This document shows, piece by piece, positions 10,264 through 18,512 of a DNA stretch of 64,000 nucleotides. Position 1 is the first letter of the stretch. Each line of letters opens with the position of its first letter. Source of the DNA: Pradoshia sp. D12 (GTDB taxonomy: Bacteria > Bacillota > Bacilli > Bacillales > Pradoshiaceae); assembly GCF_008935075.1 (NCBI RefSeq), contig NZ_CP044545.1, positions 833,501-897,500 on the forward strand. The letters run 5' to 3'. The position numbers and the translations under genes were made by a program. The notes beneath the pieces are model-generated. The model did no database searches, was not told the DNA's origin, and was given only the letters and a program-made list of their open reading frames with translations.

Positions 10264-10779
10264 TTAGTTAACTGCTATATTCGAGCGTTTTAAAATGCCG
10301 CTGGCAATGGGGTGTATAAGGGCCATTACGACAGTATTAACAACTGTTGCAGGTAAGACTACGCCAGCTGCCAAAGCTAGAAATGGTCCAGGTAATCCAA
10401 CGATCAGATAGGCCGATCCAAGAAATAGCATGCCGGATACCAGTGTACCTATAAAAGTCAGTACAAGTGAAAAGGCAAAGGTTTTGCCTAACTTTTGAAC
10501 GATACTAAAAATAGCATATATAAGTAAAGCAGTGAAAAATTTATCAATCAGATTTGGAATTAATCCTCCAGGGAAAGTAGTGGTCAATCCGGATATGACC
10601 CCGGTTACGCTGCCTAACAGTACCGTGCTTTTCAAATCAGGGAATAAAAATATCCCTAGGAACATCATAATCAGCATAAGGTCTGGCTTCATCCCAAACA
10701 CAATTCCCGGCATGACAGTGTGCAATACAGTACCAATTCCAACTAGCAGTGATAAAGTCACCAAATTCTTCGTATTCAC
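10264..10779 (-). CDS. trpP: Tryptophan transporter TrpP
   Basis: 171 residues with five or six membrane helices, starting MNTKNLVTLSLLVGIGTVLH and including KPDLMLIMMFLGI. This is the ECF-type small tryptophan transporter family (TrpP, formerly YhaG). The GTG start at 10779 is overlapped by a set of GAG/TAG triplets that also cover the ribosome-binding site (see 10782-10833), pointing to TRAP-mediated translational control as known for B. subtilis trpP. The neighbour serC is on the same strand upstream, but trpP has its own promoter. Confidence 0.92.
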   Translation of the reverse strand: MNTKNLVTLSLLVGIGTVLHTVMPGIVFGMKPDLMLIMMFLGIFLFPDLKSTVLLGSVTGVISGLTTTFPGGLIPNLIDKFFTALLIYAIFSIVQKLGKTFAFSLVLTFIGTLVSGMLFLGSAYLIVGLPGPFLALAAGVVLPATVVNTVVMALIHPIASGILKRSNIAVN

Positions 10780-10781
10780 TT

Positions 10782-10833
10782 CTCATCTCTCCTATTCTAA
10801 GCTTATCTCATTTTCTTCTCCGATTGTGCACTC
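10782..10833 (-). promoter_or_regulatory. Putative TRAP-binding (G/U)AG repeat over the trpP ribosome-binding site
   Basis: Reading the minus strand towards the GTG start there are seven GAG/TAG triplets. The last four (TAG, TAG, GAG, GAG) are separated by exactly two bases and overlap the GGAGAG ribosome-binding site; three more GAG lie 7-10 bases apart upstream. TRAP with tryptophan binds (G/U)AG repeats with 2-3 base spacers. No mtrB gene is in the window. Confidence 0.75.
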
Positions 10834-10851
10834 GTTGCCAACCGCGAAAAG

Positions 10852-10880
10852 GTTATATAGAGTATATCACCCATTAGCAA
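10852..10880 (-). promoter_or_regulatory. Promoter of trpP
   Basis: TTGCTA and TATAAC, 17 bases apart on the minus strand, give a leader of about 65 bases that contains the triplet repeats. A 14-bp palindrome, TTAACACATGTTAA (10884-10897), lies just upstream of the -35 and overlaps the serC stop. Confidence 0.6.
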
Positions 10881-10893
10881 TATTTAACACATG

Positions 10894-11973
10894 TTAATGC
10901 TTATTTTTAAAATTATTCATGAAGTCGGCCAGCTTTTGGCAGTGCTCAATCGGAACTGCATTATAGATAGATGCCCTGCATCCTCCAATGGAACGGTGGC
11001 CCGCCAAACCGACGAAGCCAGCATTCTTGGACTCTTGAATGAATAGGTCGGATAATTCTTTAGTAGGAAGAGTAAAGGTGATGTTCATGGTTGAGCGGCT
11101 ATCTTTCTCGGCATGGCCACTGTAAAATCCGTTACTCTCGTCTATTGTCTGATAAATGATCTGGGCTTTTTGTGAATTTATTTTTTCTATTTCGTCAACA
11201 CCGCCTTTATCTTTTGTCCACTCAAGGACTAAGGCCAATAAATAGATGGCCAAAGTCGGCGGTGTGTTATATAAAGACTTTGAAGCCGCATAAGTATCAT
11301 AAGAGAGCATGGTTGGTAATTGCTGATGTTCTTTAATTAAGTCATCCCGGATAATCACGACTGTGACGCCAGATGGACCTAGGTTTTTTTGAGCACCTGC
11401 ATAAATCAGTCCAAAATCAGTTATGTTAATTCGCCTGCTTAAAATGTCGCTGGACATATCTGCAATCAGAGGAACTGTATTTGTTTTGGGGAATTCCTGC
11501 CACTGAGTGCCGTAAATGGTATTATTACTGGTGATATGCAGATAGGCAGCATCAGGTTTCAAAGAAATATTGTTATGTTCAGGAATACGCTTATAATTTA
11601 TATCCTTAGTGGAAGCGGCAATTTCTGTGTGTCCAATTTTACGAGCCTCTTTTAAAGCTTTTTCAGACCAGGATCCAGTCAAAATATAGCTTGCGCATTT
11701 ATCGGGTGAAAGAAGATTCATAGGTACCATAGAAAATTGAAGACTAGCTCCGCCTTGTAAAAATAGTACTTCATAATTATCAGGAATATCTAATAGCTCT
11801 TTCAATAAATGGGTAGCTTTTGAATGCACTTTGTCATATTCTTTGCTGCGATGGCTCAATTCCATAACAGACATATGGCTGCCTTCAAAGTTCATCCACT
11901 CCTGTTTAGCCTTCAATAATACTTCTTCCGGTAATGCAGCAGGACCGGCATTAAAATTGTAAGCACGTGTCAT
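10894..11973 (-). CDS. serC: Phosphoserine aminotransferase SerC
   Basis: 359 residues, full length. Class V aminotransferase of serine biosynthesis: 3-phosphohydroxypyruvate plus glutamate gives phosphoserine. Starts MTRAYNFNAGPAALPEEVL. The PLP-binding lysine is in YAGAQKNLGPSGVT near residue 195, and the C-terminal part has FVGLAGHRSIGGCRAS, typical of SerC. ATG with GGAAGGGG. Candidate promoter at 12017-12046. Confidence 0.96.
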   Translation of the reverse strand: MTRAYNFNAGPAALPEEVLLKAKQEWMNFEGSHMSVMELSHRSKEYDKVHSKATHLLKELLDIPDNYEVLFLQGGASLQFSMVPMNLLSPDKCASYILTGSWSEKALKEARKIGHTEIAASTKDINYKRIPEHNNISLKPDAAYLHITSNNTIYGTQWQEFPKTNTVPLIADMSSDILSRRINITDFGLIYAGAQKNLGPSGVTVVIIRDDLIKEHQQLPTMLSYDTYAASKSLYNTPPTLAIYLLALVLEWTKDKGGVDEIEKINSQKAQIIYQTIDESNGFYSGHAEKDSRSTMNITFTLPTKELSDLFIQESKNAGFVGLAGHRSIGGCRASIYNAVPIEHCQKLADFMNNFKNKH

Positions 11974-12016
11974 GATTATTCCCCTTCCGATATCGCGATT
12001 CTTTACTTAATTCCCT

Positions 12017-12046
12017 ATAATACTTTTCAGTACTAAAGTGAGTGAA
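12017..12046 (-). promoter_or_regulatory. Candidate promoter of serC
   Basis: TTCACT and TATTAT, 18 bases apart on the minus strand, about 45 bases before the serC start. Confidence 0.4.
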
Positions 12047-12322
12047 TTCCACCATATTCTACAACAAAAGGAGATAAAAATAAATAAATAATCAGACTAT
12101 TAGGTTAATTGCAGGGGGCGTGGAGATAACTTGTTAGGATCAACACAGGTTAATGGAATAAATTAAAACTCTAATATGGGAGATTCTATCTTGAGGGTTT
12201 TATGAAATTAGATGTAGAGTTTTATAAGGCTTAAGACTTATCTTAAAATACTTCTGAGGCTCATTTCTATTATCTTGTTGCTAACTTATGATAGATAAAA
12301 AGAAAGTGGGTCATAAAAAGTA
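12047..12322. other. Intergenic stretch between divergent serC and hydrolase
   Basis: AT-rich. I see no gene, RNA or clear promoter here. It presumably holds the promoter of the plus-strand hydrolase. Confidence 0.5.
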
Positions 12323-13309
12323 ATGAAGAAAACTAAAAAAAGATATCGAATTTGGATAGTTTTAAGAAATATTTTATTCTCCATTCTAGCAGCGTTTGTT
12401 ATTTGGATTACCTTTAGTAATATTATGACAGTATATGAACAAACAAAATACCAACCCATAGGGGAAGTAGTTGAAGTGGATGGTGAAAATATACACATTT
12501 ATACAAAGGGTGAGGGCGCTGACACAATCGTTTTATTAAGCGGGCTCGGAACAGCAGCACCAGCATTGGATTTTGACCCTTTAATAAATGAAATCTCAAA
12601 AAATAATAAAGTAGTAGTGGTAGAGCCGTTTGGATACGGATGGAGTGATATAACCAAAAAAGAACGGACAGTTGAAAACATTGTAGAGGAAATAAGAGTA
12701 GCCTTAAAAAAATCAAACATACAAGGCCCGTATATTCTGATGCCTCATTCAGTTTCAGGAATTTACAGTATGTATTTTGCTAATACATACCCAGGGGAAG
12801 TTAAAGGTATCATAGGAATCGACCCGACATTACCACATGCTTTAGAATATTTTAGTGAGGATGCACCTAAAATGCCTAAGTTTTTAAAATATCTGGCACC
12901 AACCGGAATCGCTAGATTAGCATTGTATATTAATTCTCAAGTTTTTTTACCTATTGCAGATGACGGCACCTATTCCGAAAAAAAATTAAAAATGACCAAG
13001 GCACTTTCCGCATGGAAGGGTTACAACAAAAACGTTGTTGCTGAAGCCAATGAAATAAAAGAAAATATTGATAAAACCGTTGATATGAAGTTACCATCTA
13101 CTATTCCAGTCTTATTCTTTACAACGAAAGAAGAAAAGGGATTAGAGGATGGCAAGAATAACGTGTCTTTTTATCAGACACAATTAACTAATCATCCTGC
13201 TAGTAAAGTTGTAGTCTTACAGGGTCATCACTATCTTCATTGGACACGTTCTAAGGAAATGAACAAAGAAATTAATGAATTCACAAGTTCATTTTCTGTT
13301 GAGCAATAA
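12323..13309 (+). CDS. Membrane-anchored alpha/beta hydrolase
   Basis: 328 residues. One N-terminal membrane helix (about 12-32), then an alpha/beta-hydrolase domain: VLLSGLG (oxyanion region), VVVEPFGYGWSD, nucleophile elbow PHSVSG, and a late His in GHHYLHW. It is probably an esterase or lipase acting at the outer face of the membrane. The ribosome-binding site is weak (GAAAGTGGG). It sits between backbone genes serC and hit, so it and the next gene are likely insertions relative to B. subtilis. Substrate unknown. Confidence 0.8.
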   Translation: MKKTKKRYRIWIVLRNILFSILAAFVIWITFSNIMTVYEQTKYQPIGEVVEVDGENIHIYTKGEGADTIVLLSGLGTAAPALDFDPLINEISKNNKVVVVEPFGYGWSDITKKERTVENIVEEIRVALKKSNIQGPYILMPHSVSGIYSMYFANTYPGEVKGIIGIDPTLPHALEYFSEDAPKMPKFLKYLAPTGIARLALYINSQVFLPIADDGTYSEKKLKMTKALSAWKGYNKNVVAEANEIKENIDKTVDMKLPSTIPVLFFTTKEEKGLEDGKNNVSFYQTQLTNHPASKVVVLQGHHYLHWTRSKEMNKEINEFTSSFSVEQ

Positions 13310-13491
13310 CAACATGCGAAGGCCATTGAAGGGGCTTTAACTGAATAAGGAATACAGTCGTTCTATATAGGGGTGGCTGTTTTTATACCTCGCGTAGGAA
13401 ATTGATAGTAATGTTTGAATTTAGACAAGCAATGAGGAGCATTTGATTTCTTGTCCTTAAACTATCTGGGCATTTTAGTTCAATAACAAGT

Positions 13492-13523
13492 ACAGCCACT
13501 TCCTGTATGGAGGTGGCTGTTTT
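13492..13523 (+). terminator. Terminator-like hairpin, second of two related copies
   Basis: ACAGCCAC pairs with GTGGCTGT, then TTTC. A diverged copy (ACAGTCG ... GGTGGCTGTTTTTA) lies at about 13353-13385, so the hairpin seems to have been duplicated after the hydrolase gene. Confidence 0.65.
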
Positions 13524-13588
13524 CACACTCAGAAAAAATATTAAACAATAGCAACAATTCTTACGAAACAGCCTTTTAAATAACAGCC

Positions 13589-14455
13589 TTATATTGGCTT
13601 ACTCCTTAGAGAAGGCTGCATGATTTCTTGACCAATAGCGTATGCTCCACGAAATGCCATTTTATCATAGTGTTTATATAAAGCATGGAATCTACCGTTG
13701 TAGTTTTGTTTCCATGGCTTTTTCTTTCCGCAAAAGTGGAGAAACACGGTGTGATGGATTACATAATCCATATCCATCTTATGATTGGACATTAATTTAT
13801 AATAATTGTAGTATCTGGCGTCATAGTTATAAATCGTTTCTTCTAAATTTTTAATATATTTGGAGTAAAGTGCGTTTAATATATCCTGATCAGGCAAAAT
13901 TAATTTTTTCTTATTTTCTTCTACAAATTTAAAAATCTCATCCTCGTTTATTACTTTTCGCTGTTCTTTTAAATTCATTAACAATACACCTGAATTGTAA
14001 TAAGCATCTATTTCATAAGGGGATAAACGGATTTGATTAATTCCTTTTACTGATATTTTATTATGACAGGCAGCAGCAAATAAATTATTGCCTAGGTCCA
14101 TCTCATAAAGGTCATCAACAGAGTTTAGAACAAGAATATCCGGATCCAGGTACAGGATTCGGTCCAAATTTTTCGGTAGGAACTTGAAGGCCAATAATCG
14201 ATAGTACATTTCTTTTGTATAATGCATTAAAACCGGTGCATCTTGAAAATGTCCATCATCCACCTGAACACTTATAAGCTCACTTCCATTTCTATGGACA
14301 AATTGTTCTAAGGAATGAATCTCTTCTGTTTTAATATCCGTATGCATAATAAAAATTTTAAAGGTTTTATGTGAGTTATTTAGGAACAAGGACTGAAGCA
14401 TTACTTTAAGTGGTTTTAAATAAGTGGAATTTAGCGTTACCAGTATATTAATCAC
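13589..14455 (-). CDS. Glycosyltransferase family 8 protein
   Basis: 288 residues. GT-A fold with the metal-binding DxD motif in LYLDPDILVLNS and a C-terminal HFCGKKKPWK, both typical of GT8 (LPS glucosyl/galactosyltransferase or glycogenin-like). Begins MINILVTLNSTYLKPLKVML. The GTG start at 14455 has GGAAGG upstream; the nearby ATG runs into a stop. It transfers a sugar from a nucleotide sugar; the acceptor is unknown, possibly a cell-surface glycan. Single gene, not in an operon. Confidence 0.85.
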   Translation of the reverse strand: MINILVTLNSTYLKPLKVMLQSLFLNNSHKTFKIFIMHTDIKTEEIHSLEQFVHRNGSELISVQVDDGHFQDAPVLMHYTKEMYYRLLAFKFLPKNLDRILYLDPDILVLNSVDDLYEMDLGNNLFAAACHNKISVKGINQIRLSPYEIDAYYNSGVLLMNLKEQRKVINEDEIFKFVEENKKKLILPDQDILNALYSKYIKNLEETIYNYDARYYNYYKLMSNHKMDMDYVIHHTVFLHFCGKKKPWKQNYNGRFHALYKHYDKMAFRGAYAIGQEIMQPSLRSKPI

Positions 14456-14742
14456 TGTAAATCATCCTTCCAATTGCATTTATATAGGCTTGTAAGAAAT
14501 ACACCTTTTTTATCTGAACGATTATGTAACATCTACATCTAATAATAAATAAATAATATAAAAATAGTATAGTATATTTTTAAAATATTTCTCAAATCAT
14601 TATTTCGACTTACTATACCGTTTTATTGTAATTCTAACAATTGAGTTAACAGTTATTTTCAAAAAACACCTGTATCTTAAAATGAACATTGGTTGTTTGA
14701 ATGTATACTAATAAGACAGACAGCCTTCTTAGCTGTAAAATT
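14456..14742. other. AT-rich intergenic stretch
   Basis: Upstream region of the minus-strand glycosyltransferase. No gene or clear promoter seen; a minus-strand ORF here is an overlap shadow of hit. Confidence 0.5.
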
Positions 14743-14779
14743 AAAAAATGGCTCCCCTATTGAAAGGAAGCCATTTTTC
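14743..14779 (-). terminator. Terminator of hit
   Basis: AAAAATGGCT pairs with AGCCATTTTT. On the minus strand the second arm is followed by a T-rich tail. Confidence 0.88.
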
Positions 14780-14782
14780 TTA

Positions 14783-15205
14783 TTATTGTATATGCTGATT
14801 GATTGATGCAGCAATATTAGCGAGGTCTTCGCCCGTATATTCACTTGTATGTGTTTTCCAAACAGCGCCAAACCCATCGTTTTGTCCATAGCGTGGAATC
14901 AAGTGGATGTGGAAGTGGAATACGGATTGTCCAGCATGTTCACCATTATTATTTAGAACATTCATTCCGATCGGTTGATATTCCTGCTTCAAGGCACGAG
15001 TTATTTTTGGAACTACCTGGAACACATGGCTTGCTATTTCAGGAGTTAATTCATAAACATTTTCTTTATGTACTTTTGGGATGACGAGAGTATGTCCCTT
15101 AGTGACCTGGCTTATATCTAAAAATGCCATCACATGCTCATCTTCGTATACTTTTGCAGAGGGGATATCACCTTTAATAATTTTACAAAATATACAATCT
15201 TCCAT
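14783..15205 (-). CDS. hit: HIT-family nucleotide hydrolase Hit
   Basis: 140 residues from MEDCIFCKII; a start three codons upstream is possible but would overlap the GAAAGG site. The CxxC near the N-terminus and the histidine triad HFHIHLIP are intact, so this is an HINT/Fhit-like hydrolase of nucleoside phosphoramidates or dinucleoside polyphosphates. It lies divergent from ecsABC as in B. subtilis. Confidence 0.93.
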   Translation of the reverse strand: MEDCIFCKIIKGDIPSAKVYEDEHVMAFLDISQVTKGHTLVIPKVHKENVYELTPEIASHVFQVVPKITRALKQEYQPIGMNVLNNNGEHAGQSVFHFHIHLIPRYGQNDGFGAVWKTHTSEYTGEDLANIAASINQHIQ

Positions 15206-15279
15206 GGTTAACATCCTTTCTATTTATTGATTCATTATGTATTAGTGTAGCACAGACAAAAACGGGAAAAAAGGAAAGG

Positions 15280-15577
15280 GACGCAACATATAATGTTACG
15301 CCCCTAAGTCCTCGAGGGGAAGCTTAATTCCTGGATATTCTTACAGAATCTTCTCTGACAATTACTCCAATCGTTTAGATGAAGCAATTTTGTCGTTTTC
15401 CCATGTTATGTCCAATGCAACCATCCCCTTAACACTTGGAATTATTGATCCCAATTTCAGGTTCTAGGCCTTTAGCGAACACCCCATTTTCGAAAGAAGT
15501 ACACTGATCAAACCCTAGGTTAAAGCCTTACGTTATCGCGAACCAACACCCCATTTATCAATGAAGTAAAGTGAATG
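15280..15577. repeat. Non-coding repeat region between hit and ecsA
   Basis: Holds an imperfect direct repeat: GCGAAC then CACCCCATTT then GAAGTA, once at about 15462-15505 and again at about 15513-15572. A 25-base near-perfect inverted repeat (GGGACGCAACAT with ATGTTACGCCCC) lies at 15279-15304 and on the minus strand is followed by TTTCCTTTTTT, like a terminator. Minus-strand frames have short coding-like stretches broken by stops. It reads as a decayed mobile repeat or a minus-strand RNA; I cannot decide which. Confidence 0.5.
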
Positions 15578-15664
15578 TTGTTCCCCTCTGATTATAGATT
15601 GCCCATGTTTTTTCCTAATATACATATTAAATGTCCAAAAAAGTTCCACATTTACTTTTAGCGT

Positions 15665-15693
15665 TTTCCGTTTTAGGAACCGTTTGTTACAAT
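15665..15693 (+). promoter_or_regulatory. Promoter of ecsABC
   Basis: TTTCCG and TACAAT are 17 bases apart, with an extended -10 TGTTACAAT, 33 bases before the ecsA start. Confidence 0.6.
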
Positions 15694-15725
15694 GATAGGG
15701 AGAAAAAGAAAAGGAGACTGTCTCT

Positions 15726-16466
15726 ATGTCATTGCTTGAAATTAATCATATAACAGGCGGTTACACAAAAACACCTGTATTAAAAGACGTGAGTTTTGAA
15801 GTGAAACCCAATGAACTTGTCGCATTGATTGGATTAAATGGGGCAGGGAAATCAACGATCATCAAACATATTATTGGTTTAATGACACCGAAAAATGGCG
15901 AAATCAAGATAAATGGAAGCCAGTTTAAGGATGATAAAGACAACTATCGCAAACAATTTTCATTTGTGCCTGAAACCCCTATCTTATATGAAGAACTGAC
16001 TTTGGAAGAGCATTTAAAATTGACTGCTATGGCCTATGGTATAGAAGAGTCTGTTTATCAAGAAAGAGTCGAAAAGCTATTAAAGGAATATCGAATGGAA
16101 AAAAGGCTGAAATGGTTTCCAGCTCACTTTTCCAAAGGGATGAAGCAAAAAGTAATGATCATGTGTGCATTTCTTGCTGAGCCTTCTTTATATATTGTTG
16201 ACGAACCATTTGTTGGGCTTGATCCGATTGCCATCCAATCCTTATTGGATATGATGAAGGATATGAAAAATCAGGGGGCAGGAATCTTAATGTCTACCCA
16301 CATCTTGGCTACGGCTGAAAAATATTGTGACTCCTTTATCATTCTTCATGAAGGTGAGGTACGGGCTAAAGGAAATATTGAAGATTTACGCAATCAATTT
16401 AACATGCCTGGAGCTTCCCTGGATGATATTTATCTGCAATTGACAAAGGAAGATCGCCATGAATAG
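15726..16466 (+). CDS. ecsA: ABC transporter ATP-binding protein EcsA
   Basis: 246 residues. Walker A GLNGAGKST (about 36-44), Q-loop region FVPETP, signature FSKGMKQKVM and Walker B LYIVDEPFVGLDP. It energises the Ecs transporter; in B. subtilis loss of Ecs lowers secretion, competence and intramembrane proteolysis. ATG with AAGGAG. It overlaps ecsB by 8 bases. Confidence 0.95.
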   Translation: MSLLEINHITGGYTKTPVLKDVSFEVKPNELVALIGLNGAGKSTIIKHIIGLMTPKNGEIKINGSQFKDDKDNYRKQFSFVPETPILYEELTLEEHLKLTAMAYGIEESVYQERVEKLLKEYRMEKRLKWFPAHFSKGMKQKVMIMCAFLAEPSLYIVDEPFVGLDPIAIQSLLDMMKDMKNQGAGILMSTHILATAEKYCDSFIILHEGEVRAKGNIEDLRNQFNMPGASLDDIYLQLTKEDRHE

Positions 16467-17658
16467 GGAAACATTGTGGAAGGACCGTTTTAATAATTAT
16501 CTGAAGGAGACAACTAAATACTTGCGGTTCATATTTAATGGACATCTGGTCTTTGTAATGATTATTCTGCTGGGAGGAGCGGGGTTCTATTACAGTGAAT
16601 GGCTTAAAACATTAAGTCCTGATTTTCCAACCGTATGGATTATGGCGATTCTCTTAGGATTAGTTACAACAATTAGCCCGGTTTCAACGTTTTTCCGCGA
16701 TCCGGACATAGTGTTCTTACTGCCAATCGAGTCAAAATTATCATCCTATATAAAAAAATCGATCATATTTAGCTTAGTCATGCAGGGCTATATTCTTATC
16801 ATGGTTCTGGCTGTATTAATGCCAATGTATATGCAAACAATGCAAGAACAAACGGTATCCTTCTTGTGGATGCTCCTATCTTTGTTGATTGTAAAGGGGA
16901 TTAATCTTTGTTCGCGCTGGTTCGTTTTGTACTATAGGGAAAAAAGTGCATCTTTCGTTGATGGATTAGTCCGTTTCGTCCTAAATGCGGCTTTTGTGTA
17001 TTTTCTTGTTAAGAATGAGTCTTTTCTTTTTATGGGAATTGTCCTCCTTCTTTTAGGAGGGCTTTGCTTCTATTATTGGAAAAGCACAAGAGAGGAAAGT
17101 TTACATTGGGAAAAGCTGATTGAGCTAGAGAATGGAAGAATGGCTGCTTTTTATCGAGTAGCAAATTTGTTTACGGATGTTCCAAAATTACGTGAAAAAA
17201 TCTCAGAGAGAAGATGGCTTGGTGGTGTTATGACTCTTCTTTCGGGTAAGTCTAACAATCCATTCAGCTATTTATATGCCAGAACATTTGTAAGAGCGAA
17301 TGACTATCTAGGTTTATTTGTGAGGTTAACTTTCATTGCGGCTGTTTTATTCCTGTTTACAGATCTGGGATGGGGAACATTATTTATTGCGATTCTCTTT
17401 TTATATATAACAGGTTTACAGCTCCTGCCAATCTGGCATCATCATGATCAAAAAATGGTGATGGATCTTTATCCATTGCATACAGATTATAGAAGGAAGG
17501 CTGTTCTTAGACTGCTCATTACCGTTCTAGTTATTCAAAATTTAATTTTCTTTATGACGGTTCTGATTGGTGCAGGAGTTAAATTGGCAATTGTAACATT
17601 AGTGAGTGGTTTTGCGTTCATTTTCATTTTCAGACCGTATGCAATGAAAAAAATGTGA
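16459..17658 (+). CDS. ecsB: ABC transporter permease EcsB
   Basis: 399 residues, mostly hydrophobic with several membrane helices in two blocks and a soluble loop around residues 205-265. Family and order (ecsA-B-C) fit EcsB, the membrane partner of EcsA. The start overlaps the ecsA stop, indicating translational coupling. Confidence 0.94.
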   Translation: MNRETLWKDRFNNYLKETTKYLRFIFNGHLVFVMIILLGGAGFYYSEWLKTLSPDFPTVWIMAILLGLVTTISPVSTFFRDPDIVFLLPIESKLSSYIKKSIIFSLVMQGYILIMVLAVLMPMYMQTMQEQTVSFLWMLLSLLIVKGINLCSRWFVLYYREKSASFVDGLVRFVLNAAFVYFLVKNESFLFMGIVLLLLGGLCFYYWKSTREESLHWEKLIELENGRMAAFYRVANLFTDVPKLREKISERRWLGGVMTLLSGKSNNPFSYLYARTFVRANDYLGLFVRLTFIAAVLFLFTDLGWGTLFIAILFLYITGLQLLPIWHHHDQKMVMDLYPLHTDYRRKAVLRLLITVLVIQNLIFFMTVLIGAGVKLAIVTLVSGFAFIFIFRPYAMKKM

Positions 17659-17677
17659 GTGGCATTGGAGGTTTTGT

Positions 17678-18403
17678 ATGTCATCTGAACGGTACGAGGA
17701 AAGAGCCAAGCAGGATTTGATGTTATGGAAGAAGAAAATCAGCGCTAAGCCAAGTATGGCAATGCGTATCTCCAAACAGGCCCAAACGGCAATTAATCAA
17801 AAGATACCTCAAAAAGTACATGATATAATTAGCTCTTCTATTAAAACAATGGTGGACGGCGTATTATACGGTTCAACCTATTTTAAGAAAGTAGACCATG
17901 TTGGGAATACGCTCGAGGAAAAGGAAGAGCTGGCTCAATCTATGCTGAATATATATAGAAGAACAGCAGTCATTGAAGGAGCGGGAACAGGGGCAGGAGG
18001 AATATTGCTTGGTCTATCGGACTTTCCACTGCTTCTATCTATAAAAATAAAGTATCTATTTAGTATCTCTCAGCTTTATGGTTTTGACCCAAGAAAATGG
18101 GAGGAAAGAGTATTTATCCTGTTAGTATTCCAGCTTGCTTTTTCTTCTTTAGAAAAAAGGAAAGAGCTTCTCCCAGTGATTGAAGACTGGGAAAACAAAA
18201 AAGGATTGTACCAGGAAATTGATTGGCAAAGCTTTCAGCAGGAGTACCGGGATTCGATTGACTTTATAAAAATGATGCAGTTGGTGCCGGGAATCGGCGC
18301 AATTGTAGGAGCCTGGGCCAATCATCAGCTGCTTGAACAATTGGGTGAAACGGCAAAACACGCTTATCAAATGAGATGGTTTACTGAAGAGGAAATGGGC
18401 TGA
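17678..18403 (+). CDS. ecsC: EcsC family protein
   Basis: 241 residues with the EcsC core: GAGTGAGGILLGLSDFPLLL followed by IKIKYLFSISQLYGFD. It is peripheral or weakly membrane-associated; its role in the Ecs system is not defined. TTG-rich upstream but ATG at 17678 has GGAGG nearby. It ends the operon before a strong terminator. Confidence 0.92.
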   Translation: MSSERYEERAKQDLMLWKKKISAKPSMAMRISKQAQTAINQKIPQKVHDIISSSIKTMVDGVLYGSTYFKKVDHVGNTLEEKEELAQSMLNIYRRTAVIEGAGTGAGGILLGLSDFPLLLSIKIKYLFSISQLYGFDPRKWEERVFILLVFQLAFSSLEKRKELLPVIEDWENKKGLYQEIDWQSFQQEYRDSIDFIKMMQLVPGIGAIVGAWANHQLLEQLGETAKHAYQMRWFTEEEMG

Positions 18404-18422
18404 AAATAAAATTATTAGGCTT

Positions 18423-18458
18423 AAAAACTGGCATCGATTAAAGATATGCCAGTTTTTT
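18423..18458 (+). terminator. Terminator of ecsABC
   Basis: AAAAACTGGCAT pairs with ATGCCAGTTTTT and ends in T6. Confidence 0.92.
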
Positions 18459-18512
18459 CTGTTTTTCATATTAAAATGTCGAAGATAAAATTTGCTGGTG
18501 GAAGTAAGGGGA

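Noticed and set aside
14677-14889. 70-codon minus-strand ORF beside hit
   Set aside because: Overlaps the hit coding region and its terminator in another frame; no ribosome-binding site.
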